Assembly (NCBI GenBank): GCA_017460885.1
Contig: JAFUAB010000021.1
Span: forward strand, 1 to 64,000
Direction of reading: 5' to 3'
DNA: 64,000 bases
Source: Lachnospiraceae bacterium
GTDB lineage: Bacteria; Bacillota; Clostridia; Lachnospirales; Lachnospiraceae
Shown here: positions 26,792 to 36,286 of the stretch, piece after piece
How the letters are laid out: each line of letters opens with the position of its first letter
Numbering within the stretch: position 1 is the stretch's first letter
The notes under the pieces: generated by a model
What the model was told of the DNA's origin: nothing
Seen by the model: only the letters and a program-made list of their open reading frames with translations
Databases searched by the model: none
Program-made: the position numbers and the translations under genes

Positions 26792-27514
26792 TCAGCCTTC
26801 AGTTGACTCTTCCGTTCCGGTTGTTTCTCCGGCAGCTTCGGCCTCAGCCTCCGCCTGTGCCTTTGCATCGGCTATAAGAGCTCCGATGCGGTCCACATAA
26901 GACTTAAGCGTTTTCTCGATCTCTTCGGAATCGTCTCCGAAGAATTCCTTCTCACGATCCGTAAGGTTGTCATATTGCTCTGCGACCGCAGCAACACTCT
27001 CATAATCCTGAAGAGAGAGTGCCGGGATCTCGGGCAGCTTATCAAGTGCGTCAACAAAAGCTTTTGCCTTGTCCATTGCTGCGATGTATGCCGTATCGAC
27101 CACGGTCTTAAGGTCATCCATCTTGTAGAGTTCACCGCCTATGGACAGATAGGCCTTGCCGCCCTCGTAGGAAACAAAATCAACATTTCCCTGTATCTCG
27201 GTGGTATTGCCTTTGGCATCCTCCACATTCATGATGACAGTCTGTCCAACCAGGGAAGATGCTCTGCTCAGCGACATGCTCGAAGCCATGTTCTGCAGCT
27301 CTTCAACCTGCGTAAACTGTGCATACTGGCTGACCCACTCCGTATTCTCCGTAGGCTCCAGAGGATCCTGGTATTTCATCTGAGCCACAAGAAGCTGCAG
27401 GAAATCATCCTTATTGACGCTGTCCGCGGATCCGGCTGCCTGGCTGCTGAGCGAATTCTGTGTAGCACTGGTAACTATCTGACCGTTTTCTATAACTGCT
27501 CCTACACTGCTCAT
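26792..27514 (-). CDS. flgD: Hook-capping protein FlgD with helical C-terminal extension
   Basis: Scaffold required to polymerise the hook. The N-terminal FlgD domain is clear (NKDDFLQLLVAQMKYQDPLE, TEWVSQYAQFTQVEELQN, SLVGQTVIM). After a short beta segment, residues about 140-225 form a helical region (AKAFVDALDKLPEI, AVAEQYDNLTDREKEFF, KTLKSYVDRI) resembling three-helix repeats of clostridial cell-surface proteins, then an Ala/Glu-rich tail. The usual FlgD C-terminal Tudor/Fn3-like fold is not obvious. 240 residues in all. Confidence 0.92.
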   Translation of the reverse strand: MSSVGAVIENGQIVTSATQNSLSSQAAGSADSVNKDDFLQLLVAQMKYQDPLEPTENTEWVSQYAQFTQVEELQNMASSMSLSRASSLVGQTVIMNVEDAKGNTTEIQGNVDFVSYEGGKAYLSIGGELYKMDDLKTVVDTAYIAAMDKAKAFVDALDKLPEIPALSLQDYESVAAVAEQYDNLTDREKEFFGDDSEEIEKTLKSYVDRIGALIADAKAQAEAEAEAAGETTGTEESTEG

Positions 27515-27541
27515 ATATTTCTCCTCTCTAAATCCAAAGGG

Positions 27542-29062
27542 TTATGCTGTATAATCCACTGTGTTGCCGTCATGCGCCATCATTTCGGCGGCGATACGAT
27601 CGGCATCCTCCATTTCATCCAGGGCCTCGTCATCTCCGAGAGCGTTCAGGTCGATCCTCCTGGTCCGTCTGGAGCCCGCCCTGGCCGCCTCGCGTGCAGC
27701 CTCATCCTGGTGCTGTCCGGCAGTATCGCTTCCCCTGTCAAATTCATGATAGGCTACGGTCACTTCAACCGCCTCAACCTTGACTCCCTGTTCTTCAAGG
27801 GTCTCCCGAAGCTGTACTATCTGGCTTTCGATCGCTGCCCTGACCGTTTCATTCTGTGCTATGAACTGAGCCGTGATCTGTCCGCCCTGGGACTGGAGAT
27901 TGACTCTCACATTGCCGAGGGAAGCGGGATGAAGGCTCATTTCAAGCTCCGTGATATCCTGCGAAAAGCCGGCCTTCATGCTGTCCATGATCTGGTTTGC
28001 TATTTCGGTCGCTTCACTTCTGAAGCCTGCCGTCTCTTCAACTGCCTGAGCAAAATCTCCGATGTTGTTTATATCTGTATTTGATTGTATGGTCTGGGTG
28101 AATTCGGATACCCGGCCGTGCACCTCCTCCTCGGAGCTGCGTCCTCTGCCGGAACCGCTGTCTGACGAATCCCCTGAACCCGGCTGCGATGACTCTTTGC
28201 CTACACCGGTTACCGAAGCAACTCCGGTACCATTGTCCACTTCGACATCAAGACTGACTCTCTCTCCGTCTACCGTTGTAGTCACCTTATACTCCTTCGG
28301 TTCGGCTGTGACTTCATCTTCGGTCATCACCTCCCCTGCCGGAATACTTTCTTCCGCTAAGGGCTGCCCGATCAGCTCTTCTGTCTGATCAAGCACCTCA
28401 TTCAAGGCTTCCTGCGATAGGTCCAGCTCTTCCATGAGGCTTGAATTTGCTTCGGTTACGTATTCCTGAAGATTTCCGAGTATCTGATAGAGGTTTTCAT
28501 CCGTCAGCAGTGATACGGCATCCTCCTCCCCGGCGATCTCGGTTACAAGATCGGTCATATTGGAGGGATCCAGAAGATCTGTCATGCTCATATCCAGATT
28601 GTCCATAGCGGTCAAAACTTCGATCGCCGTAACGCCAAGTTCTTCGGATACTTCCTCGACTATCTCCTGTGCCTTCTCTCCGATCGCCTCTGCCGTTTCG
28701 GGTGAAACCGTTTCGGCGTCCGTGTTTTCGGCGGCATCCTTCTTCGTTTCCCGTTTGGTCTCTTTTCTGACTTCGTTCCTTACAGAGCTGTCATCCCGTC
28801 CTGTACGCCCGGTCGTTGCGGATCTGTCAACCTGAGCAATATTACGCGTGTCCGGATTGCTCTGACCAAGTTGGTCAATCGAGACCGTCTGCTGCGAGGG
28901 AACCGGGTTAAGTGCGGTAGCCTGAGTCTCGATCGCTGACTTCAGACTGCCCATGAAATCCTGGCCTTCCTTCGCACCGGGAACCGAATTCCTGAATCCG
29001 CCCGCATCATTGACAATAGGCTGTGAAAGGATTCCTATGTCATTTACAGGTAAACTGGTCAT
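27542..29062 (-). CDS. fliK: Hook-length control protein FliK
   Basis: Secreted ruler that sets hook length and triggers the FlhB switch. The start at 29062 (MTSLPVNDIG) follows an excellent GGAGG; an in-frame upstream ATG at 29116 has no such site. The 506-residue product has a long, low-complexity, acidic and Ser-rich N-terminal ruler region, and a C-terminal Flg_hook domain (ITELEMSLHPASLGNVRVNL, QGGQITAQFIAQNETVRAAI, LRETLEEQGVKVEAVEVTV). It lies between ylxF/motE and flgD as in Bacillus. Confidence 0.92.
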   Translation of the reverse strand: MTSLPVNDIGILSQPIVNDAGGFRNSVPGAKEGQDFMGSLKSAIETQATALNPVPSQQTVSIDQLGQSNPDTRNIAQVDRSATTGRTGRDDSSVRNEVRKETKRETKKDAAENTDAETVSPETAEAIGEKAQEIVEEVSEELGVTAIEVLTAMDNLDMSMTDLLDPSNMTDLVTEIAGEEDAVSLLTDENLYQILGNLQEYVTEANSSLMEELDLSQEALNEVLDQTEELIGQPLAEESIPAGEVMTEDEVTAEPKEYKVTTTVDGERVSLDVEVDNGTGVASVTGVGKESSQPGSGDSSDSGSGRGRSSEEEVHGRVSEFTQTIQSNTDINNIGDFAQAVEETAGFRSEATEIANQIMDSMKAGFSQDITELEMSLHPASLGNVRVNLQSQGGQITAQFIAQNETVRAAIESQIVQLRETLEEQGVKVEAVEVTVAYHEFDRGSDTAGQHQDEAAREAARAGSRRTRRIDLNALGDDEALDEMEDADRIAAEMMAHDGNTVDYTA

Positions 29063-29121
29063 TTGGTTCCTCCTTTTCTTTTCAATGTGCAGGAGGGTGC
29101 AATTACCCTCATACAATTATT

Positions 29122-29148
29122 ATATCGGAGCGGACCGGCAAAATATTA
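29122..29148 (-). promoter_or_regulatory. Candidate SigD-type promoter before fliK
   Basis: Minus strand TAAT (29145-29148), 15-bp spacer, TCCGATAT (29122-29129), compared with the sigma-28 consensus TAAA-N15-GCCGATAA. It overlaps the stop codon of the upstream gene; a 6-bp hairpin (29093-29098/29105-29110) follows in the leader. A TATAAT-like box overlaps it but lacks a -35. Confidence 0.3.
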
Positions 29149-30033
29149 ATACTCCGGATCCATTAATTTAGTTATCTTTGCGGCAACATCGGCATCCATT
29201 GCGCCCATTATCTTGCCGCGGCTGTCGGAGTCCATATTCTCCAGTATCCTGGCCGCAAGAGCCAGATTATCGGTCATCGCTTCAAATATACCCGCAGCTT
29301 CCTTGGGTTTCATCGCAGTGTAAGCAGCCACATAATCACGCATCTGGGCATCGGCTTCAACCTGCTTGACCACCTGCTGATACAGTGCTTCCGCACGTTC
29401 GGGTTCTATGGATTCATAATATTTGGCATATGCATCGAGTCCGGGTCCGTTCTCGGCATAAATGACTTCCTTGTAGAATTCATCCTTGATGCGCTGGAAT
29501 TCCACCTGTGATTTTTCAAACGTCCTGAGTCTCTCGATCTCGGCCTCCAGAGCCTCAACTCTGGCCGTGTCGGTACCGGAGGTGCTCTTCAGCTGCGCTA
29601 TTTCCCTTTCAAGCTGTCTGATATAGGCAACCGCCTCATCCAGGTTCTTAAAGCCCATATACGGATCCTCCGCACTCTCCTCAGTCGTATTTTCGAGACC
29701 GGATCCCAGATTGGATTCCGCAGGCAGTATCCTGTTCAGTACGGGCACATCTCCTATCAGAGGTCTCATGACCGTTGAGCCGAGTCCTCCCACATCAAGC
29801 TTGATAAGCAGCGCAAGTATGGCGATCCAGATAACGATGATGATCAGCGTTACCATAACGATCGAAAGACCGCCGGCATCGTCCCCGTCGATCTCATCCT
29901 CGCGCTTCTCGATCTCACGAGCTCTGGCCTTCGCTTCCTTCCTGGCTTCGCTCTGTTCCTTCTTGAGAGCCTTTTTTTCTTCCTTTATCCGCTTTTTTTC
30001 TTCTGCCGGATCCAAAACCGCTTCGTCAGCCAT
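29146..30033 (-). CDS. MotE/YlxF-like protein with MgtE-N-like domain
   Basis: 295 residues: a highly charged Lys/Glu N-terminus (residues 10-50), one membrane helix (IVMVTLIIIVIWIAILALLI), a coiled coil (about 130-180) and a C-terminal helical domain resembling the MgtE N-terminal repeat (TAMKPKEAAGIFEAMTD, LAARILENMDSDSRGKIMGA, DADVAAKITKLM). B. subtilis ylxF occupies the same slot between fliJ and fliK. MotE proteins act in stator or export functions elsewhere; the exact role here is unknown. It overlaps fliJ by 8 bp. Confidence 0.8.
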   Translation of the reverse strand: MADEAVLDPAEEKKRIKEEKKALKKEQSEARKEAKARAREIEKREDEIDGDDAGGLSIVMVTLIIIVIWIAILALLIKLDVGGLGSTVMRPLIGDVPVLNRILPAESNLGSGLENTTEESAEDPYMGFKNLDEAVAYIRQLEREIAQLKSTSGTDTARVEALEAEIERLRTFEKSQVEFQRIKDEFYKEVIYAENGPGLDAYAKYYESIEPERAEALYQQVVKQVEADAQMRDYVAAYTAMKPKEAAGIFEAMTDNLALAARILENMDSDSRGKIMGAMDADVAAKITKLMDPEY

Positions 30034-30484
30034 CTTCTTCCGTTTCCTTCTGTCCGTAACGATAGCTTACCAGCTCGTCAATCTCACGGGCTTCGGTATG
30101 CTTAACTTCCTCCACAAACTCCTCGAAGGCATGCTCCCTGAGGCGTTCCTGGGCCTTTACTTCCTTCATCGCCTCCGTAAGCCTGCTTCTGGCGTTTTCT
30201 ACCGCTCTCTCTGCCAGCCTGATGCTTTCCCTCTGGCCCTCGATGAGATCGTCCATTACCCGGATCGATCGTTCATTTTCTTTGAGCTTCAGGACATCCA
30301 GGTCGTTTTCCCTCATCCTGAGTCCTTCGTCTGTATATGACTGCTTACGGGCGATGAGAGCCTCGAGTCTGGCCTGTTCCTCATTAAGTCGGCTCTGAGC
30401 CATGCCGAATTCCATTTCAGCCTGGGTTTTCAGCTGTGTTTTGATATTCAGCAGACTCTGCATCCGGTATCTGAATACTGCCAT
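30026..30484 (-). CDS. fliJ: Flagellar export chaperone FliJ
   Basis: Coiled-coil component of the export ATPase complex that links FliI to FlhA. 152 residues, nearly all alpha-helical and charged, beginning MAVFRYRMQSLLNIKTQLK, the usual FliJ start. It lies 38 bp after fliI. The assignment rests on the N-terminal pattern, coiled-coil character and position. Confidence 0.88.
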   Translation of the reverse strand: MAVFRYRMQSLLNIKTQLKTQAEMEFGMAQSRLNEEQARLEALIARKQSYTDEGLRMRENDLDVLKLKENERSIRVMDDLIEGQRESIRLAERAVENARSRLTEAMKEVKAQERLREHAFEEFVEEVKHTEAREIDELVSYRYGQKETEEDG

Positions 30485-30522
30485 TTATCGTCACCGCTCC
30501 CGCTGCGTGGTTATCTCCCGAT

Positions 30523-31851
30523 CTATTCCCCGCCGAACATCTGCTCAAGTCTTGCAAATGATTCCTCATAGCTTATCTTTTCATCTGTTTCCTGACAAAG
30601 GTATTCATCGATCGGTTTGTTCATCCTGATGGAATAATCTATGTCGGGATTGGAGCCCGACTTGTACGCGCCTATATTGATCAGATCCTCCGCGTCTCGA
30701 TAGGTGGCCAGAGTGCTTTTGAGCTTTCCGGCGTATTTCTTATGTTCCTTGCTGACTATACCGGACATGCATCGCGACACGCTGGCAAGCACATCTATCG
30801 CCGGATAATGATTCTTCTGGGCAAGCTTACGGTCCAGAACTATATGACCGTCAAGTATGCCTCTCGCGGTATCCGTAATGGGCTCGTTAAAGTCATCTCC
30901 GTCGACAAGCACTGTATAAAGGCCGGTGATGGATCCCTTTGCATTCTTTCCCGCTCTTTCGAGAAGACGGGGCATCTGACCGTATACGCTGGGCGGATAT
31001 CCCCTGGATACGGGCGGCTCACCGCTGGCAAGTCCGATCTCGCGCTGCGCCATCGAAAAACGTGTCAGCGAATCCATCATCAGCAATACGTCCTGTCCCT
31101 TGTCCCTGAAGTATTCCGCTATGGCCGTGGCTGTCATTGCAGCCTTTTTACGTTCAAGGGCGCTCCTGTCCGACGTGGCTACGACCACTACGGAGCGTGC
31201 CATTCCCTCGGGTCCGAGATCCCTGTCTATAAATTCCTTGACCTCCCTGCCTCGCTCTCCGATAAGGGCGATCACGTTGATATCCGCATTTGTATTTCTG
31301 GCAAACATACCCATCAGGGTAGACTTGCCTACGCCCGATCCCGCAAATATGCCGATACGCTGTCCCTTGCCTATGGTGAGCAGTCCGTCAACCGCTTTCA
31401 CTCCCAGCGAAAGGACCTCGTCAATGACCACCCTGTCCATAGCCTCAAGCGCCTGTGTGTCAACCTCTACCCTGGCGCCTTCAAGATCCGGCAGCTCCGG
31501 ACAGTTTCCCAGACTGTCCAGCACATGTCCGAGAAGCTGATCCGATACGGTAACCTTCAACGGTTCATTGGTATTTATAACCCTGCAGCCTATCGAGATA
31601 CCGTCGGTGGCCTGGTAGGGACTGAGCAGGGTCTTTCCGTCCTTAAAACCGATGACCTCTGCATGGATGAATTCCTCGGGACCGGTATATATCTTACACA
31701 GATCACCCAGTTTGGCCTCCGGGCCCTTGGATTCGATGCTAAGTCCGATAACGTTCTCCACACGCCCCATACTGAGGATCAGGGATTCGTCGAGTACTCT
31801 TGAATATTTGTCAAAGTCTATGTTTAAGTCCAATGTCCACCTGCGCCTCAT
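30523..31851 (-). CDS. fliI: Flagellar export ATPase FliI
   Basis: ATPase of the flagellar type III export system, related to F1 beta. 442 residues with Walker A GSGVGKST (171-178), VALIGERGREVKEF, LLMMDSLTRFSMAQREIGL and the C-terminal QMFGG. The ATG at 31851 has only a weak purine-rich site inside a small GTCGCC/GGCGGC hairpin; a TTG six codons later (LDLNIDFDKY) follows AGGTGG and could be the real start. Confidence 0.97.
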   Translation of the reverse strand: MRRRWTLDLNIDFDKYSRVLDESLILSMGRVENVIGLSIESKGPEAKLGDLCKIYTGPEEFIHAEVIGFKDGKTLLSPYQATDGISIGCRVINTNEPLKVTVSDQLLGHVLDSLGNCPELPDLEGARVEVDTQALEAMDRVVIDEVLSLGVKAVDGLLTIGKGQRIGIFAGSGVGKSTLMGMFARNTNADINVIALIGERGREVKEFIDRDLGPEGMARSVVVVATSDRSALERKKAAMTATAIAEYFRDKGQDVLLMMDSLTRFSMAQREIGLASGEPPVSRGYPPSVYGQMPRLLERAGKNAKGSITGLYTVLVDGDDFNEPITDTARGILDGHIVLDRKLAQKNHYPAIDVLASVSRCMSGIVSKEHKKYAGKLKSTLATYRDAEDLINIGAYKSGSNPDIDYSIRMNKPIDEYLCQETDEKISYEESFARLEQMFGGE

Positions 31852-31891
31852 CCGCCGCCTTCGGCGACACCCTGTCTCAACGGGAGAGCTT

Positions 31892-32779
31892 TCATTCAGC
31901 CGAATAGCTGAGGATCATAAGCTTATTGCGCAGCTCGGTGAGCTGCCTGTCCAGTCCCACGTCAAAAACACCGTTATCGGTTTCCAGCATGCACTGATTA
32001 CGGCTGAGTCCTATATCTTCCACGACATCCACCGAGCACCCGGGGGCGGATTCCTCCAGCAGAGCCCTCTGCGCCGTACCGATCTCTGGATAATCCTCTT
32101 TGGAGACATGTACGATATATGATTTGCTGCCCTCCACATGCATCATCGCATCGGATATAAGCTGTGCCAGTATCGGCTGATACTGTGCCAGTTCCACATG
32201 AAAGATCCTTTCGTAGATCCCGGTAATGGTGCTTACGAACCGAGGTTCCATCTCCTCTATCAGCCGGGAATACATCATATCCAGCTGCTGTTCCTTCATG
32301 TCAATCTCCTGCATGCGGCCAGAATATTCATCCTGAGCCTGTACCAGCCCGTCCTGATACCCGGCCTGTTTGGCATCGGCCTTGATCCTTGTACATTCTA
32401 TCTCGGCCTCTCTGCGGGAATTGTTTTTATATTCCTGTGCAAGCTGTTCCGCGGTAGCCACTATCTCGTCAGCTTCCGCCTTGGCCTTGAGCCTGATCTG
32501 CTCGGCTTCCTCCTCCGGAGACATGCTCTTGATAATATTGCTCTCATCTCCTTCTTCGAGCATGAGAGCTTCTATCTGATCCGCATCTATTCCTTCAACA
32601 AATCCCGCTTCCGCATTTTCGGTCGCTATCAGATTTTCGCCGCTGGCCGGCGGTGCGGGTTTTCTCTTTGCCCTGGTGGATACCTCCCTTAGCTTCTTTT
32701 CCATCAGTGCATTGGAATCTATGACTACATTATCTTCCTGCGGAACGGTGTTATAGAATTTAACTATAGACTTAGACAA
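31892..32779 (-). CDS. fliH: Flagellar export regulator FliH
   Basis: Stator-like partner of the FliI ATPase. The 295-residue product has a disordered N-terminus, a long charged coiled coil (about 110-175, EEEAEQIRLKAKAEADEI onwards) and a C-terminal domain with FVSTITGIYERIFHVELAQY and a terminal hydrophobic strand. The start is TTG overlapping the fliG stop by 8 bp. Position between fliG and fliI is standard. Confidence 0.9.
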   Translation of the reverse strand: MSKSIVKFYNTVPQEDNVVIDSNALMEKKLREVSTRAKRKPAPPASGENLIATENAEAGFVEGIDADQIEALMLEEGDESNIIKSMSPEEEAEQIRLKAKAEADEIVATAEQLAQEYKNNSRREAEIECTRIKADAKQAGYQDGLVQAQDEYSGRMQEIDMKEQQLDMMYSRLIEEMEPRFVSTITGIYERIFHVELAQYQPILAQLISDAMMHVEGSKSYIVHVSKEDYPEIGTAQRALLEESAPGCSVDVVEDIGLSRNQCMLETDNGVFDVGLDRQLTELRNKLMILSYSAE

Positions 32780-33788
32780 TTATCTCGTCGCCTCCGCCTC
32801 TGGATATTACGATCTCGCCCGAATCCTCAAGCTTACGTATTACGTTTACGATCTTCTGCTGAGCTTCTTCCACATCCTTCATACGTACAGGTCCCATGAA
32901 TTCCATATCTTCCTTGATCATGGAAGCAAGACGTTTGGAGAGGTTGTTGAATATCGCATTCTGTACCTCCTGGTTGGCTCCCTTGAGAGATATCGACAGG
33001 TCGCTGTTCTCCACGTCACGCAGCACACGCTGGATCGCACGGTCGTCCAGAAGCAGTATGTCCTCGAATACGAACATCTTGCGCCTTATCTCGTCGGCAA
33101 GCTCCGGTTCCTCGATCTCCAGTGTCTCCATGATATGTTTTTCCGTTCCTCTGTCTACGGTATTCAGGATCTCCACAACGCTGTCCACGCCGCCGATAAT
33201 GGTATAGTCCTGATTTACGAGACTCGAAAGCTTGGATTCCAGCACCTTCTCCACCTCCTTGATAACCTCGGGGGATGTTCTGTCCATTACCGCGATCCTG
33301 CGCGCGACATCCGCCTGCCTGTCGGGATGAAGAGCACTGACTATCATGGCCGCCTGGCTCGGAGACAGATACGACAATATAAGGGCGATCGTCTGTGGAT
33401 GCTCGTCCTGAATAAAGTTAAGCAGCTGTGAAGCATCCGTCTTGCGGATAAACTCGAAGGGCTTAACCTGAAGCGATGCGGTAAGCTTGCCGATAACATC
33501 TCTCGCCTTATCTTCGCCGAAGGATTTTTCAAGCAGCTCCTTGGCATACGAAATACCGCCCTCCGCAATATACTGCTGCGCGAGGCAGACCTGATAAAAC
33601 TCACTGAGCACATCCTCTTTGATCTGAGGGGTTATGCTGCGTGTATTTGCTATCTCAAGGGTAAGCTCCTCGATCTCCTCCTCCTTGAGATGCTTGAAGA
33701 TCAATGCGGACTTTTCCGGTCCGAGCGCTATCAGTAATACCGCTGCTTTCTGTAATCCGTTTAACTCATCATTTGGTGCTTTGGCCAT
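32772..33788 (-). CDS. fliG: Flagellar motor switch protein FliG
   Basis: Rotor protein joining the MS ring to the C ring and meeting the stator. The 338-residue product has all three domains: KAAVLLIALGPEKSALIFKH at the N-terminus, the EHPQTIALILSYLSPSQAA armadillo motif in the middle, and the C-terminal torque domain MFVFEDILLLDDRAIQRVLR with charged residues facing the stator. It lies 14 bp after fliF. Confidence 0.98.
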   Translation of the reverse strand: MAKAPNDELNGLQKAAVLLIALGPEKSALIFKHLKEEEIEELTLEIANTRSITPQIKEDVLSEFYQVCLAQQYIAEGGISYAKELLEKSFGEDKARDVIGKLTASLQVKPFEFIRKTDASQLLNFIQDEHPQTIALILSYLSPSQAAMIVSALHPDRQADVARRIAVMDRTSPEVIKEVEKVLESKLSSLVNQDYTIIGGVDSVVEILNTVDRGTEKHIMETLEIEEPELADEIRRKMFVFEDILLLDDRAIQRVLRDVENSDLSISLKGANQEVQNAIFNNLSKRLASMIKEDMEFMGPVRMKDVEEAQQKIVNVIRKLEDSGEIVISRGGGDEIIV

Positions 33789-33802
33789 TGCCGATCATAC
33801 TC

Positions 33803-35413
33803 CTATCCCCATTCCTCGCTCAGCCAGTTACGCAACAGCAGTGCGGCTGCTTCGGGATTATCTTCAACAAATTTATTGATCGCTCTTTTGATCTCCGATT
33901 CCTCTTCCATGGAGATATCCTCAAGTTCACCCTCGGGAGTGGACAGCAGCAGATCCTCCACGCTGAGCTCCTCCTCGGGTTCTTCCTCTTCCTTCTCTCT
34001 CCGCATGCTTCTGAGTACCACGAATGCAAGCAGTCCGAGTATCAATACTATCAGGATGATCTGAAGCAGATCCGTTACCGAGAATCCGGATCTCTCCGCA
34101 TCAAAGAATACATTCTGCGTATATGCCGCTATGGCGATCCTGGTCTGGGGAATACCCGTAGCCTTTGCTACCACATCGACCAGATCCTCGTCCACTTCAA
34201 GCCGCGACCTGTTGTTGTTAGCGAGCTTGTATTCATCCCAGGTCACTCCGTCCAGCAGTCCCTGAAGCCGGACATCCTCCTCGCGGATGATATTGTAGGA
34301 TATCGCGGTAAGCGCTATGGATGACTCCGTATAGTTGATCAATCCGGCCGGCGTATCGATAACGGTTATCTTTTCATCCGGGAGATAATCCCTGAGTTCC
34401 TCGTTGACCGAGGAATTGGAATTGCCGTTGTCGGGAATGACATAGGTTGTATCATTCTCCGTATTGGAATCGGTGCCGGGAACCGCGCCGCTGGCACTGT
34501 TTGAATCCGAACTGTAGGTCTCTTCGTGGGCAAGTACACCCTGGGACTGTCCCTCCTCCGGCGAATAATCGTGGATCGTCTGCGTCTGACTCGAAAAATC
34601 CATCATAAGGTTGCAGGCTACCTCAACCTCGTCAAACTCATTGGTCGCCAAAAGTACGGCACGGACTTCATTCTTGAGGGTGGTCTCCGCCTGGCTCTTG
34701 ATATTCATCTGAGAGGTCGTGGCGCCGGCGGCCGAGTAATTGTCCTCTCCGGAGTACAGCATATTGCCGGACGTATCCATAATGACTACATTGCTTGCGG
34801 TTTCATTGCCGATCGCAGTCGCAACAGCCCTGGCCAGATATGCGGCCTGTTCGGTGGTGAACTCGTCCTGAAGTTCTAACAGTATGGCGGCGCTGGATTC
34901 TGTCTGCGTGGCGATCAGGGTACCGTTATCCTTGGGGATATTCAGTTCTACATGCGCGCTCTTGATCGCATCGAACTGGGAAATAAAGTCATTTTCGAGC
35001 CTTTTCTCGAGATAGAGAACATATTTGCGCTGGGTATTGGCCTCTGTGGTGGATATACCTCCGTCGGTCACATTTTCGATGGAATAGACGGTGGACTTGA
35101 AGCTGTTGGATCCCATCAGAAGATTTGCCTCTGCCTGCTGTTCTTCGAGGATCGCTATGGTAAGACCGTCATCCGATACCCTGTATGTCAGGTTTTCGCC
35201 GGAGTCCAGTATCTCGGTTACCGCATTGGTCTCCTCTGTGGTCTCGGCAACATAGATGGTCACATATTTATCTCTGGTAAGTATGGCTATCAATACCACT
35301 ATGGCAGCTACCGCAACCACAGCCACGGCTATGATTATGGTCTTCTGTCTCGTGGTAAACCTGTTCCACCACTCTCTTATACGTTCCAGTATCGCTCGTA
35401 TTCGTTCAGGCAT
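33803..35413 (-). CDS. fliF: Flagellar MS-ring protein FliF
   Basis: Forms the membrane ring on which the flagellum is built. The 536-residue product has an N-terminal membrane helix (TIIIAVAVVAVAAIVVLIAI), ring-building motifs (GGISTTEANTQRKYVLYLEK and the AHVELNIPKDN strand), a Ser/Asn/Thr-rich periplasmic loop (about 300-335), a second helix (LLQIILIVLILGLLAFVVL) and an acidic C-terminal tail that binds FliG (AALLLRNWLSEEWG). Confidence 0.97.
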   Translation of the reverse strand: MPERIRAILERIREWWNRFTTRQKTIIIAVAVVAVAAIVVLIAILTRDKYVTIYVAETTEETNAVTEILDSGENLTYRVSDDGLTIAILEEQQAEANLLMGSNSFKSTVYSIENVTDGGISTTEANTQRKYVLYLEKRLENDFISQFDAIKSAHVELNIPKDNGTLIATQTESSAAILLELQDEFTTEQAAYLARAVATAIGNETASNVVIMDTSGNMLYSGEDNYSAAGATTSQMNIKSQAETTLKNEVRAVLLATNEFDEVEVACNLMMDFSSQTQTIHDYSPEEGQSQGVLAHEETYSSDSNSASGAVPGTDSNTENDTTYVIPDNGNSNSSVNEELRDYLPDEKITVIDTPAGLINYTESSIALTAISYNIIREEDVRLQGLLDGVTWDEYKLANNNRSRLEVDEDLVDVVAKATGIPQTRIAIAAYTQNVFFDAERSGFSVTDLLQIILIVLILGLLAFVVLRSMRREKEEEEPEEELSVEDLLLSTPEGELEDISMEEESEIKRAINKFVEDNPEAAALLLRNWLSEEWG

Positions 35414-35465
35414 GATGATATCTCCGTTCTATACTCCGCAAAATAAGCCCGGCAGATCTGTATCG

Positions 35466-35807
35466 TCAGATCTGCATCTGCATCAGTTCCTTATAAGCCT
35501 CCAGAAGTCTGTCTCTCACGGTCACCGTATAATTCAGGGCCGTGGACGCCTTCTGAATGGCTATCGACAGATCATGGGTACTCTGTGTCTCTCCCAGGGA
35601 CCACTTGATCTCTTCGTTCTCCATATCGGACAGATAGCCGTTGGTCACGGCCAGATTGTCTATGGCCGTCTCCAGCAGATCGCCGAAATTATCGGTCTTA
35701 TATGCTCCAAGGGAACTCGTCGGCGCTTTTTTGGCCGCCTCCCTGACAACATTTGATGATACGTTTCTTAACTGTGTGATATCTATTGCATCGGTCACAA
35801 ACGGCAT
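35466..35807 (-). CDS. fliE: Flagellar hook-basal body complex protein FliE
   Basis: Adapter between the MS ring and the rod. 113 residues with the conserved C-terminal helix: FGDLLETAIDNLAVTNGYLS, DLSIAIQKASTALNYTVTVRDR, LLEAYKELMQMQI. It lies between flgC (16 bp) and fliF in the canonical order. Confidence 0.94.
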   Translation of the reverse strand: MPFVTDAIDITQLRNVSSNVVREAAKKAPTSSLGAYKTDNFGDLLETAIDNLAVTNGYLSDMENEEIKWSLGETQSTHDLSIAIQKASTALNYTVTVRDRLLEAYKELMQMQI

Positions 35808-35823
35808 ACCCTACCTCCTGTTA

Positions 35824-36273
35824 TCATCCGTTCTGTGCAATGTCAAGCCCCGTGGTCGCTATTGACTTGCTGGCGTTAAAGGCTGTGGCATTGGCCTCAT
35901 AGGAACGGCTGGCGTCTATAAGGTTGGTCATTTCGGTAACGGTATCCACGTTGGGATATGTCACGTATCCGTTTTCGTCGGCATCGGGATGTGACGGATC
36001 ATACACCATATTGGCCTGTGTCCATGTGTCCTCATACACTCCGCCGACCTTAACTCCTCCGCGCTTTCTGTTATTGAGTGCGCTGTGGAAGATCCGTGAA
36101 AAGGATTTGGTCTCACCCTTCTCCTCGAAGGTTACCACCTTGCGCACGTAGGGTGATCCGTCTTCGGTACGTGTCGAGTTGGCATTTGCAACGTTCTCAG
36201 CAATGATATCCATGCGGAAACGCTGCGCGGTAAGACCGGATGCGCTTATGTCAAAAGAATTAAATATACTCAT
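35824..36273 (-). CDS. flgC: Flagellar basal-body rod protein FlgC
   Basis: Proximal rod subunit of 149 residues. Carries the rod-family N-terminal motif (DISASGLTAQRFRMDIIAEN, VANANSTRTEDGSPY) and the C-terminal helix (EMTNLIDASRSYEANATAFN). The ATG is preceded by GGAGG. It lies 13 bp after flgB. Confidence 0.96.
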   Translation of the reverse strand: MSIFNSFDISASGLTAQRFRMDIIAENVANANSTRTEDGSPYVRKVVTFEEKGETKSFSRIFHSALNNRKRGGVKVGGVYEDTWTQANMVYDPSHPDADENGYVTYPNVDTVTEMTNLIDASRSYEANATAFNASKSIATTGLDIAQNG

Positions 36274-36286
36274 ATCCGGTCACCTC

